Below are positions 1 to 6,336 of a DNA stretch of 6,892 bases, in pieces. Positions within the stretch are counted from its first letter, which is position 1. The number at the start of each line of letters is the position of its first letter. Source of the stretch: Oligoflexaceae bacterium (GTDB taxonomy: Bacteria > Bdellovibrionota_B > Oligoflexia > Oligoflexales > Oligoflexaceae). The position numbers and the translations under genes were made by a program. Location of the stretch: contig CANJJY010000248.1 of the NCBI GenBank assembly GCA_947474445.1, positions 1-6,892 of the forward strand, given 5' to 3'. The notes below the pieces were generated by a model. It searched no databases, had not been told where the DNA came from, and worked only from the letters and a program-made list of their open reading frames with translations.

Positions 1-1
1 C

Positions 2-301
2 GTGGCGGCGACCGTCGGCATCTTTCTCCCGGCGTTTATTATGATCGCGGGAGGCTCCTGGCTGCTGCCGCGCTGGCAGGCAGTGAGCTGGAGCCGCTCT
101 TTCCTGGAAGGCGTCAACGCCGGAGCGCTCGGCCTCATGGTGTTGACGCTCCTGTCTCTCGGCAAGGTTTCGCTCTCGAGCGCACCGCAGGTTTTTCTAG
201 CTCTTGGATCGACAGTGGTGCTCACGCGCACACGCTGCGATCCGAGTTATCTCATTATCTTCGGCATCGTTCTTGGTATCGGACGCTGGCTCGCGTCCTG
301 A
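2..301 (+). CDS. chrA: Chromate transporter (ChrA family), C-terminal fragment, 5' end outside window
   Basis: The 99 visible residues look like the end of a CHR-family inner-membrane permease. Characterised members export chromate by an ion-coupled mechanism. Family-like features are the GIFLPAF stretch near residues 6-12 and FLEGVNAGALGLM near 34-46, followed by hydrophobic segments at about 41-55, 62-76 and 82-97. This matches the last part of the C-terminal CHR domain. The GTG at position 2 lies inside the conserved domain, so it is probably an internal valine codon and the frame continues upstream. The gene ends at TGA 299-301 and converges on kup, with a hairpin between them. Family assignment is by recalled motif similarity. 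The substrate cannot be judged from this fragment, since many ChrA homologues are untested. Confidence 0.8.
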   Translation: MAATVGIFLPAFIMIAGGSWLLPRWQAVSWSRSFLEGVNAGALGLMVLTLLSLGKVSLSSAPQVFLALGSTVVLTRTRCDPSYLIIFGIVLGIGRWLAS

Positions 302-336
302 GGCGGAGTTTGCAAAGTGAGACGAGGCGCGTTCTA

Positions 337-368
337 TCTCTTCGCTGGCAGGGTAGCCAGCGAAGAGA
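337..368. terminator. Perfect 13-bp inverted repeat between convergent genes, likely bidirectional terminator or mRNA end
   Basis: The left arm at 337-349 (TCTCTTCGCTGGC) and right arm at 356-368 (GCCAGCGAAGAGA) are exact reverse complements around the 6-nt loop AGGGTA. The hairpin sits 36 bases after the chrA stop and 8 bases after the kup stop as read on the minus strand. That is where a shared terminator for converging transcripts is expected. Neither side has a run of T residues, so intrinsic termination would be weak. A role in transcript-end stabilisation or Rho-assisted termination is equally possible. Confidence 0.6.
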
Positions 369-375
369 AGAGACG

Positions 376-2274
376 TCAAAGTTCGACGACGATACCGATT
401 TCAAAAACCTGTTCGGCGGGGAGTTTAAAGAAATCAGTCGCCCGCTGACTGTTTTTCGTCATGTAGGCAAAGAGTTTTTCTCGCCAGACCGCCATACCTG
501 GTCGTTTGGTCGCCATCAAGGTTTCGCGTCCGAGAAAGTAAGTCGCTCGCTTCGACTCGAGATTGAAGAAAGGCAGAAGCCCGGCATTGAGAGAGGCCGG
601 CACGTTGGGAATCTCCATGAAACCATAGCGCATGAGCACCGTGTAAATTCCTGGATAGACCTCATTCACGCTCGTCACTTCTTCAGGAGCGACGTAGGGA
701 ATGCTTTCGGTGATGACGGTGAGAAGCACCGTCTTCTCGTGAATCACGTGATTGTGCCTGATGTTGTGCACGAGCGAGGGCGGAGTTGCATTGGGAACGC
801 TCGTCATGAAAATCGCCGCGCCCGGCACGCGATGCATGGGATTCTTCGAAAGCTCCTCGATGAAGACGTCGACCGGCTGCGCTTTCTCTTTGAGCCTTTG
901 ACCTAAGATAAAGCGTCCCCGCCGCCAGGTCGTCATGCAGACGAAAATCACCAAGGCGATGACGATGGGAATCCAACCGCCTTCAAAAATCTTCACGAGA
1001 TTGGAAGCTAGAAAACTTGCGTCGATCACAAAGAATACACAGGAAATAGACAGAGCCGCCCAAACCGGCCACTTCCAACGATCGGTGGCGACAAAGTAGA
1101 TCAATACGGTCGTGACGACCATCGTAGCCGTTACTGCGAGACCGTAGGCTGCCGCCAATTCACTTGAAGAATTAAAAGCGAGCACGAGCGCGATCGTCGC
1201 CAGCAGCATGGTCCAATTCACGCGAGGCACATAGATCTGGCCAATGGTGTGACTCGAAGTGTGTTTTATCAGTTGTCGGGGCAGATAACCCAATTGAATG
1301 GCCTGTTGGGTCAGTGAATAGGTCCCGGAGATGAGCGCCTGGGACGCGATGATGGCCGCCAGGGTCGAGAGGATCACGAGCGGAACGCTCGCCCAATTAG
1401 GAGCCAGATGGAAAAAGGGGTTGGCGATCGCCGCGGGATCGCGGAGGAGCAAGGCGCCTTGGCCCAAATAATTCAAAAGCAAGCTGGGAAGCACGATCGC
1501 AAACCAAGCGAGGTTGATCGGCTGTCTTCCAAAGTGCCCGATATCAGCATAAAGAGCCTCTCCTCCCGTTACGACCAGAAACACGGTGCCGAGAGCGAGA
1601 AATCCTGTCCCTTTATTGGCGACAAAAAATTCCAAGGCATAGTACGGATTGATAGCCCACATCACTGAAGGGGTCTGAATAATACTACCAAGACCTAAGA
1701 TGGCGAGGGTCGCAAACCAAACGAGGATAATAGGACCGAAGGCTTTACCAATCCGCTCTGTGCCAAAACGCTGAGGGAAAAAGAGAAGGAGGAGCACCAA
1801 AACGGCTATGGGGACGATGTAAGGAGTCAATCGGGGTGCCGTTACGCCCAAGCCTTCGACGGCTGACAGAACGGAAATTGCGGGGGTGATGACGCCATCT
1901 CCGTAGAGAAGCGCGGCGCCAAATAAGCCTAAATATATAATAAAACGCCGTCTATCTGGCCGATCAAGGGTCGGTTTGGGATGGGCGAGAGCCATGAGAG
2001 CGAGCACGCCACCCTCGCCGCGGTTGTCGGCTCTCATCACATATAATACGTACTTCAGGGAGATGACGATGATCAAGGCCCAGACGACGAGCGAGAGTAT
2101 GCCGAGGATATTTGCGGGATCCAAACTAAGACCGGCATGTCCATGGAAACATTCACGAATTGCATAGAGAGGACTAGTCCCAATATCGCCAAAAACTATG
2201 CCGAGCGCACCGAGGGACAATTGCAAAAGAGCTCGTCGACTCGGAGGTTCAGTCTGCGCGTCAGTGACATTCAA
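376..2274 (-). CDS. kup: Kup-family low-affinity potassium uptake permease
   Basis: This 632-residue protein is a full-length member of the Kup (HAK/KUP/KT) family of K+/H+ symporters of the inner membrane, close to the usual 620-630 residues. The family hallmark GDIGTSPLYA is at residues 29-38. Further conserved blocks are RADNRGEGG (81-89), LYGDGVITPAISVLSA (123-138) and GGEALYADIGHFG (237-249), with IGQIYVPRVNW at 344-354. About twelve hydrophobic segments fill residues 18-450, followed by a soluble C-terminal domain (about 460-632) with the typical YFLGRE motif at 579-584. The start is TTG at 2274-2272: it lies 8 bases after a perfect AAGGAG, and the nearby ATG at 2270 is out of frame. 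The gene is transcribed away from tonB, and its stop is 74 bases from the chrA stop in convergent orientation. No key motif is missing. Confidence 0.97.
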   Translation of the reverse strand: MNVTDAQTEPPSRRALLQLSLGALGIVFGDIGTSPLYAIRECFHGHAGLSLDPANILGILSLVVWALIIVISLKYVLYVMRADNRGEGGVLALMALAHPKPTLDRPDRRRFIIYLGLFGAALLYGDGVITPAISVLSAVEGLGVTAPRLTPYIVPIAVLVLLLLFFPQRFGTERIGKAFGPIILVWFATLAILGLGSIIQTPSVMWAINPYYALEFFVANKGTGFLALGTVFLVVTGGEALYADIGHFGRQPINLAWFAIVLPSLLLNYLGQGALLLRDPAAIANPFFHLAPNWASVPLVILSTLAAIIASQALISGTYSLTQQAIQLGYLPRQLIKHTSSHTIGQIYVPRVNWTMLLATIALVLAFNSSSELAAAYGLAVTATMVVTTVLIYFVATDRWKWPVWAALSISCVFFVIDASFLASNLVKIFEGGWIPIVIALVIFVCMTTWRRGRFILGQRLKEKAQPVDVFIEELSKNPMHRVPGAAIFMTSVPNATPPSLVHNIRHNHVIHEKTVLLTVITESIPYVAPEEVTSVNEVYPGIYTVLMRYGFMEIPNVPASLNAGLLPFFNLESKRATYFLGRETLMATKRPGMAVWREKLFAYMTKNSQRATDFFKLPAEQVFEIGIVVEL

Positions 2275-2404
2275 GCGGTCAACTCCTTGAAGTAGGAACG
2301 ATAATAGAGCGAAGGGCAGTGATCAGCCCTCTCAAACCAGGGCCGGCAAGGCCTACAGGGCTTGAGGAGCTCGGCGAACACGATTAAATTCGCAACAACG
2401 AGTC
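2275..2404 (-). promoter_or_regulatory. Putative structured 5' leader of kup with competing hairpins
   Basis: Read on the minus strand, this roughly 130-base leader contains AGCCCT (plus positions 2357-2362), then AGGGCT (2325-2330), then GCCCT (2313-2317). The central AGGGCT can pair either with the upstream AGCCCT (6 bp) or, through AGGGC, with the downstream GCCCT (5 bp, 8-base loop). The two helices exclude each other. A GGCC/GGCC helix lies between the first two elements. The last hairpin ends about 25 bases before the AAGGAG site. I do not recognise a known riboswitch class, and the c-di-AMP (ydaO) consensus is not visible. The pairing is seen directly; a regulatory role is inference, and short GC-rich repeats can pair by chance. 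Confidence 0.3.
2283..2288 (-). promoter_or_regulatory. Shine-Dalgarno site fixing the kup TTG start
   Basis: On the minus strand this reads AAGGAG, a full match to the anti-SD core, followed by 8 bases and then TTG at 2274-2272. A TTG placed directly after the AAGGAG reaches a stop after three codons, and the ATG at 2270-2268 opens another frame. This site therefore decides the start. Confidence 0.8.
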
Positions 2405-2435
2405 ATTATTTCCCGTTTATGCCTATTCTAGTCAA
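2405..2435 (-). promoter_or_regulatory. Candidate sigma-70 promoter for kup
   Basis: On the minus strand TTGACT (2435-2430, 5 of 6 to the -35 consensus) is followed after 19 bases by AATAAT (2410-2405, 5 of 6 to the -10 consensus). The spacer is longer than the optimal 17. Transcription would begin near 2398 and give a leader of about 125 bases before the TTG start. It is the best pair I found by eye upstream of kup. Confidence 0.35.
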
Positions 2436-2481
2436 TCTTTTAATCCTCACTGGTGTATAGTCCGACATCATCGGGGGTTTA

Positions 2482-2511
2482 TGGATAAGCCTCTTCTCCT
2501 AGTCTTATTAT
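2482..2511 (+). promoter_or_regulatory. Weak candidate promoter for tonB
   Basis: TGGATA (2482-2487, 4 of 6 to -35) and TATTAT (2506-2511, 5 of 6 to -10) are separated by 18 bases. Transcription would begin near 2518 and leave a leader of about 120 bases. A second -10-like hexamer, TATAGT at 2456-2461, has no matching -35. The region is AT-rich, so such matches are expected by chance. Confidence 0.2.
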
Positions 2512-2636
2512 TTTTTTATGGACAAGGAGGGTTTTTTTGTAAGATTTTTATTTGCCGATCTTTGGTAGATCTGGGAAGTCTTACGGATACACTCTTCGGA
2601 CAGTCGAGTTTGTCGTGAATCGTCATTGAGGGCAGC

Positions 2637-3353
2637 ATGGAATCCAGCTCAGTCCAAACACCTACGCCCCAGGGCCAGCAATCGAAGCTGCGAGGTCTCA
2701 TCAAGGGTCTCGACACGAATATGGTCACGATAGCCCTCGTGCTTTCTGTGTCTTTCCATGTCGGCGGCATTGCTTTCATGGCTTGGAAAAATTCAAATTC
2801 CGACCCTCTCCCGGAAAAGCCGCACGTGGCCAAGGTGAGGATTTTATCAAATCCTAATGGCAACCCGAACATCACCCAAACCAAAGCCGTAGAAATCGCC
2901 AAGCCAAAGCCCAAACCAAAGCCTAACACACGCTCCCTAGCCAAGACAGCTGCTAAAGAAGAGCCCGAACAAGCTCCTCAAGAAAACAACGCGCCGCAGA
3001 GTTTTGGAGACGATCCGACAGGTGGCGTCGTGGGAACTGGATTCAGTACGACAGATGGCAGCAGCGATCCGGGCGCGACCTCCAACGCCGAACCGATCGA
3101 ACGAGTCAAACCTGAGTTTCCTCAGGAAGCGGCTTTGAAAGGTATCGAGGGTTGGGTCCTCCTTCGCTTCGATATCACAGAAGAAGGTCGGGTCGAGAAT
3201 ATTGAAGTCGTCAACGCCAACCCCCGCAATATGTTTGAACGTAAGGCGCGGGATGCGGTGAAAAAATGGAAATACGCTCCTCGGATGAGCAACGGCCAAG
3301 CCGTCAAGGTCATCGGCCGGGAAGTCCAGATCGACTTCAAGTTCGATAGCTAG
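2637..3353 (+). CDS. tonB: TonB energy-transducing protein
   Basis: This 238-residue protein is anchored in the inner membrane, spans the periplasm and passes energy from ExbB/ExbD to outer-membrane receptors. The cytoplasmic N-terminus (1-28) precedes one membrane helix at about 29-50. That helix carries S37 and H41 in the SxxxH arrangement typical of TonB, where the histidine is functionally essential. A periplasmic linker follows, with KPKPKPKP at 89-96 and a Gly/Ser-rich part near 128-150. The C-terminal TonB domain (about 153-238) shows FPQEA (161-165), EGWVLLRFDITEEGRV (171-186) and ARDAVKKWKYAP (204-215), the usual closing pattern. The Lys-Pro section is short. The ATG start has GAGGG at 2628-2632, only 4 bases upstream. 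exbB follows after 127 bases on the same strand. The complete ExbBD partner set next door supports the call. TolA is unlikely, because no long helical domain is present. Confidence 0.92.
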   Translation: MESSSVQTPTPQGQQSKLRGLIKGLDTNMVTIALVLSVSFHVGGIAFMAWKNSNSDPLPEKPHVAKVRILSNPNGNPNITQTKAVEIAKPKPKPKPNTRSLAKTAAKEEPEQAPQENNAPQSFGDDPTGGVVGTGFSTTDGSSDPGATSNAEPIERVKPEFPQEAALKGIEGWVLLRFDITEEGRVENIEVVNANPRNMFERKARDAVKKWKYAPRMSNGQAVKVIGREVQIDFKFDS

Positions 3354-3421
3354 TCGATTGGTTCCTATCGCTCTGGCGACGGAGCTTATGTCACAGCCGG
3401 TAGTAGAAAAATAGGATAACC

Positions 3422-3456
3422 GCCTCATCCGACTCGCTCGTTGCGGTAGATGAGGC
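3422..3456 (+). promoter_or_regulatory. Hairpin in the tonB-exbB spacer
   Basis: GCCTCATC (3422-3429) and GATGAGGC (3449-3456) are exact reverse complements with a 19-base loop. Inside the loop, CGAC (3430-3433) can pair with GTTG (3440-3443) through one G-U pair. No T run follows, so it is not a standard terminator. It ends 11 bases before the exbB GGAG (3468-3471). Placement suggests mRNA processing, partial attenuation or tuning of the tonB to exbB ratio, but this is inference. Confidence 0.45.
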
Positions 3457-3480
3457 ACCCCAAAAGTGGAGATTTGATCA

Positions 3481-4152
3481 ATGAAACACTTCAGTATCGT
3501 CGAACAGCTGCTTAACATGACACTTTTGGGAACCGAGTGGATTCTCTGGCTCCTTCTCATCTTAAGTGTAGCGTCTATCGCCATTGGAGTGGAACGCTTC
3601 TGGTATTTCTCTCGTCAAAAGCGTTTGGATCGCGACACAATCGAAAAATTCTATCGCACCCTCCGCGACCGTGACTTCAACGCCGCTCAGAAACTCTGCC
3701 AAGAAAATCCTGAGAGTCTCGAAGCCAAAGTCGCATTGGAAGGCGTCACCCACCGCGACGCAGGTATCAACTCTATGCAAGAAGCCATGCACGGCTGGTT
3801 GATGCGTGAACGCAAAGATCTCGACCGTGGACTCGTCGTCCTCGCGACTCTTGGTAACAACGCTCCTTTCATCGGTCTCTTCGGTACCGTTATCGGTATC
3901 ATCAAAGCTTTCCACGATCTCGGTTTGAACCCTGCAGGCGGCGCCTCGGTGGTTATGGCTGGTATCTCCGAAGCTCTGGTCGCAACAGCTGTCGGCCTGA
4001 TGGTGGCGATTCCTGCCGTTATCGCCTTCAACTACTTCCAGCGTCGTATCAAGATCCTCACGACCGATGCCCAAGCCATGGTCAATACGCTCGTCGCTGG
4101 CCTCGGCGATGATTATCTACCTGATGCGGCAAGCAAGCGCGTTAAAGCCTAA
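3481..4152 (+). CDS. exbB: ExbB/TolQ/MotA-family proton channel subunit (ExbB)
   Basis: This 223-residue inner-membrane protein forms the pentameric channel scaffold of the TonB motor. Three membrane helices are visible: about 17-36, 118-143 and 162-186, with a cytoplasmic domain between the first two, as in the family. The MotA/TolQ/ExbB signature is clear in LATLGNNAPFIGLFGTVIGI (121-140) and in ISEALVATAVGLMVAIPAV (162-180), whose small and threonine residues line the central pore in ExbB. Length fits ExbB/TolQ. The ATG is preceded by GGAG at 3468-3471 with 9 bases of spacing. exbD starts 28 bases downstream, so the two are surely co-transcribed. TolQ is the alternative name for such a protein. 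The adjacent TonB and the absence of TolA, TolB or Pal favour ExbB. Confidence 0.93.
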   Translation: MKHFSIVEQLLNMTLLGTEWILWLLLILSVASIAIGVERFWYFSRQKRLDRDTIEKFYRTLRDRDFNAAQKLCQENPESLEAKVALEGVTHRDAGINSMQEAMHGWLMRERKDLDRGLVVLATLGNNAPFIGLFGTVIGIIKAFHDLGLNPAGGASVVMAGISEALVATAVGLMVAIPAVIAFNYFQRRIKILTTDAQAMVNTLVAGLGDDYLPDAASKRVKA

Positions 4153-4180
4153 TTGAAGATTTTGCCACAGGAGAAAGACC

Positions 4181-4648
4181 ATGGCTTCTGGTGTATCGGA
4201 TAACAACGACGAAGAGATTTCCGGAATTAACGTAACTCCTCTCGTCGATATTATGCTCGTTCTCTTGATCATCTTCATGGTGACTGCTTCGCTCGTTGCG
4301 AACAAGGCCATCGAACTCAAGCTTCCTGAATCGGAATCGGCACAGCCGGTCAAGCCCGATGAGAAGACTTTGACCTTTGCGATCGATCGCAATGGCAAGC
4401 TTTTCATGGAAGGCGTAGAATTGCCCTTCGATCAGATCGCTCCTAAGATCCGTGCTGAGCGCGAAAAGAAGCCAGGTGTAAACCTTGCGGCTAACATCAG
4501 CGCTGATGCCAAGACTCCTTACGAAGTCGTCGTGAAGTTGATCGACGTGATTCGTAAGAATGAAATCATTGATTTCGGCATCAATACGGATCCGACCACT
4601 GTAGATCCTGCAGCGGCGGCGGCAGCTCCGGCACCGGCTGCCCCCTAA
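4181..4648 (+). CDS. exbD: ExbD/TolR-family biopolymer transport protein (ExbD)
   Basis: This 155-residue protein has a short cytoplasmic N-terminus, a single membrane helix at about 21-41 and a periplasmic domain, as in ExbD and TolR. The diagnostic motif INVTPLVDIMLVLLIIFMV (16-34) contains Asp23, the position of the proton-carrying aspartate of the motor. The periplasmic part shows the family patterns KTPYEVVVKLIDVIRKN (111-127) and IIDFGI (129-134). The protein ends in an unusual Ala/Pro-only tail after Asp142. The ATG has AGGAG at 4169-4173 with 7-base spacing. It is the last gene of tonB-exbB-exbD, followed by a strong intrinsic terminator. ExbD rather than TolR is inferred from the tonB neighbour. 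Confidence 0.93.
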   Translation: MASGVSDNNDEEISGINVTPLVDIMLVLLIIFMVTASLVANKAIELKLPESESAQPVKPDEKTLTFAIDRNGKLFMEGVELPFDQIAPKIRAEREKKPGVNLAANISADAKTPYEVVVKLIDVIRKNEIIDFGINTDPTTVDPAAAAAAPAPAAP

Positions 4649-4674
4649 GGGATTGATCGTCGATTATTTTGTTG

Positions 4675-4742
4675 AAACTCCGGCTGGCAGAGCTCTTTAC
4701 CTCAAAAAAGGAGAGTTCTGGTCTTGCCGGAGTTTTTTTTTT
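4675..4742 (+). terminator. Strong rho-independent terminator after exbD
   Basis: AAACTCCGGC (4675-4684) pairs exactly with GCCGGAGTTT (4726-4735). An inner helix pairs CAGAGCTCT (4688-4696) with AGAGTTCTG (4712-4720) through one G-U pair, making a long stem. Ten consecutive T residues (4733-4742) end the structure, with the first three shared with the stem. It begins 26 bases after the exbD stop and separates the TonB operon from the kinase genes. Confidence 0.92.
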
Positions 4743-4779
4743 ACCGATGACGACGCATTGAATTGAGAAAGAAGACGTT

Positions 4780-6336
4780 TTGAGTGTATGGCGCGACAAA
4801 GATCTAACGGCCAAGCCCTTTTCCTCTGTCGGATCTGAGCGTCCCTGGTGGCGTGACGTTGCTCTGATGATTCCCGCTCTGTTTGTCACCCTTACGACCG
4901 GAACGCTGATCAGGCCGATGATGGGCCATTTGCCAATCGGCATCTTTTTTATGATTGCTATCGCCATATCTGGACTCTACCTGACGCGCATATCTCTCGT
5001 GCTGATCTTTGCGGTGTTAGTGGGTTTCTATTATCACTACCTCGTCTTCCCCCCCATATTTTCCTTTTCTCTTCTGCGTCCCGACGACAGGAAAACACTG
5101 ATCGTCCTCTATGGAGCTGCCATCATCTGTGGGAGCTTGATTCAAAAGTTGCGGCAGCAAGGGATAGAATTGAAGAAACGTGAAGAGAACACGCAGCGAC
5201 TTTATGTGCTCGCGCGACAGCTCGCTCAGTCCCAATCTCTCGCGGATGCAGCGACGACTGGTTGCGAAGCCATGGGATTGCTGCTCGACCAAACGATCGC
5301 TCTCTTTCTCTTGGACCGCCAGGCCAAAGGCTTCGAGCTTCACTTGCATCCTTGCAGCTCATTTAAAGCTCCGATCGATGAGGGGAGCGAACTTCGCAAG
5401 ATCGTACATCAAGACTTTGAACAGTTTTCCTGGGAATTGACCAGTCGAGGTCACCCTTATTTTCCTTTGATCGGCCGTGGTGGCATCGTCGGCTTGATGT
5501 TAGTCAATCGACAACTCCATCCGACGATCAAGCGCGAACGGGGTGAATTGGTCGAAACTTTTGCCAGCCAGATCGCTGTCGCCCTCGAGCGAGAAATTCT
5601 GCACGATCGCAGCCGCGCCGTTGAGCTGATGGAACAGACTCAGAAACTCTATAAGACCTTACTCAATAGCGTATCGCACGAACTCAAAACCCCTCTGGTC
5701 TCCATCACAGGGTCGGCCAGTGCTCTCCTCGACTCAGAGACGATGCGCGATCCTAATCTGATGCCAGTCCTTGCCGGAGAGATCCTCGTCGCTTCCCAGC
5801 GGCTCAGGCGCGTGGTCGAAAATCTTCTGGATATGTCTCGCATCGAGTCGGGCATGCTCAAACCAAGGCGCGAAGTCTGCGATGTTAAGGAACTCCTCGC
5901 CGTCGTCGTCCAAAAGCTCGAAAGTGATGCTGACGCTCAAGGCCCGTTGCAATCAATTGCGCTGCTTTTCGAGCCCATCAACACTGATATCTACGTCGAC
6001 CCCGTGTTAGTCGAACAGGCCTTCACCAACATCATACAAAATGCTCAGCAGTATACCCCCAAGGGAACTCGCGTCGAGATTAGCGTTCAGCAAAGCGATG
6101 AACAGGTGCTGGTTGTGGTCCGCGATCACGGCCCTGGCCTTCCCCCAGAAGACGTCGGTAAGGTATTTCAAAAATTCTACCGTGGTTCGCCACAGAACCC
6201 CGGTGGCCTAGGTCTTGGATTGGCTATAGCCGAGGGATTTATCGAAGCCCAAGGTGGGCGTATTGCGGCAGCGAACGCCCCGGGTGGGGGAGCTGTCTTT
6301 AAAATTGAATTGCCAGCGTGGAGCCAAACTTTATGA
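4780..6336 (+). CDS. kdpD: KdpD-type sensor histidine kinase, short form lacking the N-terminal KdpD/USP domains
   Basis: This 518-residue kinase corresponds to the C-terminal part of KdpD, which senses K+ limitation and phosphorylates KdpE. A DUF4118-like four-helix membrane unit fills about residues 27-122, with the VFPPIFSFSL segment (89-98) typical of its third loop. A GAF-like region follows (about 140-272). The HisKA motif SVSHELKTPL (297-306) puts the phosphorylated histidine at 300. The ATPase domain has an N box with Asn421, a G1 box DHGPGLP (449-455), an F box VFQKFYRG (462-469) and a G2 box GGLGLGLAIAEGF (475-487). Canonical KdpD is near 900 residues, and its cytoplasmic N-terminal half is absent. 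An in-frame stop at 4759-4761 sits only 18 bases upstream of the proposed TTG start (4780-4782), so it is not hidden in the same frame. The Shine-Dalgarno match (AGAAAGAAG) is weak, so the exact start is uncertain. It overlaps kdpE. Confidence 0.88.
   Translation: MSVWRDKDLTAKPFSSVGSERPWWRDVALMIPALFVTLTTGTLIRPMMGHLPIGIFFMIAIAISGLYLTRISLVLIFAVLVGFYYHYLVFPPIFSFSLLRPDDRKTLIVLYGAAIICGSLIQKLRQQGIELKKREENTQRLYVLARQLAQSQSLADAATTGCEAMGLLLDQTIALFLLDRQAKGFELHLHPCSSFKAPIDEGSELRKIVHQDFEQFSWELTSRGHPYFPLIGRGGIVGLMLVNRQLHPTIKRERGELVETFASQIAVALEREILHDRSRAVELMEQTQKLYKTLLNSVSHELKTPLVSITGSASALLDSETMRDPNLMPVLAGEILVASQRLRRVVENLLDMSRIESGMLKPRREVCDVKELLAVVVQKLESDADAQGPLQSIALLFEPINTDIYVDPVLVEQAFTNIIQNAQQYTPKGTRVEISVQQSDEQVLVVVRDHGPGLPPEDVGKVFQKFYRGSPQNPGGLGLGLAIAEGFIEAQGGRIAAANAPGGGAVFKIELPAWSQTL

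Larger units (their letters stand above)
2275..2636. other. Divergent intergenic region between kup and tonB
   Basis: These 362 bases hold no convincing gene. The kup-proximal part (2275-2404) is GC-rich and pairs with itself. The middle and tonB-proximal part is AT-rich, with T runs at 2511-2517 and 2532-2538. An imperfect stem with G-T pairs, GGGGGTTTA (2473-2481) against TAAGCCTCT (2486-2494) around TGGA, lies about 16 bases before the first T run, too far for a standard terminator. An orphan AAGGAGGG at 2524-2531 resembles a ribosome binding site, but the first start codon after it is TTG followed at once by TAA. The promoters of both flanking genes must lie here. No clear Fur-type operator is visible. 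Confidence 0.7.

Noticed and set aside
310..906. 198-codon open frame on the + strand opposite the 3' end of kup
   Set aside because: It lies antisense to a conserved Kup C-terminal domain, has no recognisable motif, and its composition (many Arg and His) is typical of a shadow frame.
2268..2270. ATG close to the kup start as an alternative start codon
   Set aside because: It is in a different frame from the conserved Kup protein.
2275..2404. ydaO-type c-di-AMP riboswitch upstream of kup
   Set aside because: The conserved ydaO sequence blocks are not present; only local pairing is seen.
2401..2520. Fur operator controlling tonB
   Set aside because: ATTATT-type stretches occur, but no palindrome near TGATAAT-N-ATTATCA can be laid out.
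2518..2568. Sixteen-codon ORF starting ATG-GAC in the tonB upstream region
   Set aside because: There is no ribosome binding site before the ATG, only a T run, and the peptide has no recognisable feature.
2937..3584. 215-codon open frame on the - strand across tonB and the spacer
   Set aside because: It covers the opposite strand of a clear TonB domain and runs into exbB; no motif or supporting start signal.
3562..4074. 170-codon open frame on the - strand opposite exbB, and a 114-codon one within it
   Set aside because: exbB is certain from its motifs; the antisense frames show no domain or ribosome binding site and reflect codon bias of the real gene.
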